Origin: Eriocheir sinensis
Lineage: Eukaryota > Arthropoda > Malacostraca > Decapoda > Varunidae
DNA length: 64,000 nucleotides
NCBI RefSeq assembly: GCF_024679095.1
Contig: NW_026110541.1
Coordinates: 211,001-275,000, forward strand
Reading direction: 5' to 3'
Part shown: positions 61,101-64,000 of the stretch, piece by piece
Layout of the letters: each line of letters begins with the position of its first letter
Position numbering within the stretch: the first letter of the stretch is position 1
Program-made: the position numbers and the translations under genes
Notes under the pieces: generated by a model
Database searches by the model: none
What the model was told of the DNA's origin: nothing
The model's input: the letters and a program-made list of their open reading frames with translations, nothing else

Positions 61101-62215
61101 GTGTATTACTATTACTATTCTCTTCCTTTCCTCCCTTCCTTCCTTCCTCCTTTCTTTCTTCCTCCTTTCCTTCCTTTTGTCCTTCCTCCTTTAATACTTA
61201 TCTCCCTTCCTTTTCCTTTTCTCTCCCTCCACTTATTTTATTTCCCTTCCTCCTTTCTCTTCCTTCTCCTCCCTATCAACTTTATTTTACATATATATTT
61301 CTTATTTTCTTCTTCCTTCCCTTCCTTTCCTTCCTTTTCCCTCCTTCCCTCCTTTCCCTTCCTCTCCCTTCCCTTTCTTTTCTTTCTCTTCCCCATATTT
61401 TTGTAAATATTTTTTCTCCTCCTCCTCCTCGTCCTCCTCCACCACCACCTCCTCTTCTTATAAGCTTTTAATCCTCTCAGCTGTTCCTCATTTCTCTCTC
61501 TACCTCATGATACACAAATCCCTGTTTTCCTCGCCTTGCTGTCTTTACCTCACAGTTATTCATCGTTTTAGTTCTCTCTTATAGACAAGCTCATGAAATA
61601 GTCGTGACTTATATTTTGTTCTCCCTCTCTTTCTGCATTATTCCTTGGAACGTTATTTATATTCCCATGTCTTCCTTTCTAAATATCCTTCCTTCATTTA
61701 TTTATCCCATTAACTATCTTATTCTCCTTCCTTCCTTCCTTCCTTCTTCCCTCCCTTTCTTAATTTGCATCTTTCCTCCTTTTTCTTTTCCTTAGACTCT
61801 TTCTTTCATCCTTTCTTTCTTTATTTTTTTTCTCATTTTGACTTATTCGATGTTTTTTTTTTCATTTTCTCAATATTTCAATCTCTCTTCTCTCTTCTCC
61901 GTTTACCGTTTACCGTTGATGATGTTTCAGGCCCCGTTCCGCTGCTGGTGCAGTGCTCTGCGAGGGCCTTCAACATTCAATGTTAGCCTCGATAACAATC
62001 CCCGATGCACTTATTCACAACGTCGTAGTGAGTGAGTGAATCGTGATTACTTCATGAATAGCCTACTGATGTCCTTTTGATAAAACTTGGCATCATCAAA
62101 GTCCTTAGCCGTGTTTGAGTTCACACTAAATTATTTCCAACACACTGAACATTTAACACACAATTTGTCTTTGAGTACAAACACTAATTAATAGCCATGA
62201 TCGGTAATGTTTAGA
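61101..62215. other. Pyrimidine-rich then unique DNA
   Basis: 61120-61440 is CTTCC/CTCC-rich, and 61440-62215 is T-rich unique sequence. No gene supported. Confidence 0.6.
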
Positions 62216-62219
62216 ATTC

Positions 62220-63070
62220 TCTATATTTCGGTTTGAAGTACTACACAACACTGGTCATTCACTGAGTGGTTGATTTCAGGCTTCTTGTACCTCTCACAAT
62301 CCTTCAACGCAATCCTTCGATTTGTGATCGTCAGTGCGTTTGAAACATTTTTGGGCCTTTCCATTGCTCTTAACAGTACAGTTGACCTCAAAATGGCCGT
62401 ATCTCTGGCAATGATAGCATCTAATTGCACGGAATCTGTCTCTCCCTGTTTATATTCTCCATTCTAATTTCAACTTGTCATGATTCTTGTGAGTCAGCTC
62501 TCTCACAGTTGGATCACACCTCAGAATGTAGTGCATTGTGCCGCCAGCTGCAGGCTTACTAAAAAACAGCTCAATCTTATTCTCAACACCCTCAGTTGTG
62601 TGTAAGAACTCATTGCGGTCTAAGATGGCCTCCTTTCTTTTTTCCTTGGGCTCCTCATTTTCAACATTGCATATCATTTGCTCTGGTATTATCTTTCCAA
62701 CACTCTTGGTACTAAGACACCAATTGTTGAGCAGCCTCATCCCTTGTGTTCTCATTGTCAGAGTTCATGACAATATTACCTCCATTTGTGAATCTTGAAT
62801 CAGTTATGTGAAGGCCATTCAATGACTGGGAGACTTCATCCTTCATATCTGTTGCCTTCTTTTCCTGGTTAGAAGCTTCCACAACAAGAGATTCTTCCTG
62901 ACTTCCCTGTCTCTCTTAGCCACCTCAGCCCAACTAAGATTTGCCTTGTCTGCACGAACCGCGTCAGCAACTGATCCCAGCTCCTCCTGCACCTTCTCAG
63001 CCCTTGCTTCAACCTCATCGAACCCTAACACAAGATATATCTTTAGATAATTCTTGGTTGAATTCATCCA
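62220..63070 (-). pseudogene. LINE ORF1 (gag-like) relic with CCHC knuckle
   Basis: Minus-strand fragments. AEKVQEELGSVADAVRADKA and LSWAEVAKRDREVRKN lie near 63010-62890. EQMICNVENEEPKEKRKEAI and PTVRELTHKNHDKLKLEWRI lie near 62700-62450. Then RFRAIRCYHCQRYGHFEVNC (CX2CX4HX4C knuckle) lies near 62440-62370, with a partial second knuckle CFKRTDDHKSKDC and a stop at about 62305. The order of coiled or charged region, single-strand-binding-like domain and zinc knuckle fits the first ORF of Jockey-group LINEs. No matching RT lies adjacent. Confidence 0.65.

Positions 63071-64000
<930 letters not shown>

Overview
This window looks like eukaryotic nuclear DNA from an arthropod, most likely a decapod crustacean and possibly a crab. 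Four things point there: very high microsatellite content, GT-AG introns, tRNA-derived SINEs, and a short (TTAGG)5 tract of the arthropod telomere type. No bacterial operons, CRISPR arrays or rRNA genes were seen. The species assignment is an inference.

Layout. 1-6870 is a large inverted repeat: two arms of about 2.3-2.5 kb around a 2.1-kb low-complexity spacer. 7040-9160 holds a 7-unit array of about 235 bp sandwiched between two blocks of one 68-bp minisatellite. 9905-12766 is a 31-bp satellite of about 92 monomers with a 12-mer (372 bp) and later a 4-mer (124 bp) higher-order period. 12.9-20 kb is pyrimidine-rich repeats, a 156-bp triplicate, a 22/65-bp composite minisatellite and a pair of dispersed repeats. 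21.4-29.6 kb has a SINE, a 65-bp minisatellite of 11 exact-length units, a frameshifted protein relic, and two well-spliced exons of a discoidin (F5/8C) domain gene on the minus strand, the clearest candidate host gene.

29604-36906 is a near-complete 7.3-kb PIF/Harbinger DNA transposon with TAA target duplications and about 44-bp terminal inverted repeats. It carries a two-exon DDE transposase (minus) and a three-exon MADF-type DNA-binding protein (plus) facing each other. The MADF introns host a 599-bp foldback element and a SINE. 38.1-41.4 kb is a retroelement with an N-terminal Cys cluster, a YADD reverse transcriptase and a C-terminal zinc plus PD-(D/E)XK-like region, interrupted by one in-frame stop.

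42.7-53.8 kb is a patchwork of decayed elements: a LINE fragment, a hAT relic, a CR1-like LINE with a mutated catalytic motif, a 4.2-kb BED-type hAT with intact ends sitting inside a (TA)n tract, a SINE and another LINE. 54.7-54.9 kb contains a well-spaced TATA/Inr promoter and a 9-codon first exon. 55.8-56.6 kb is a broken protein-kinase-like gene. The rest is microsatellite (including a 730-bp ATT array), a further CR1-like LINE and a LINE ORF1 relic. Most long open frames in the window are translated dinucleotide repeats and are not genes.
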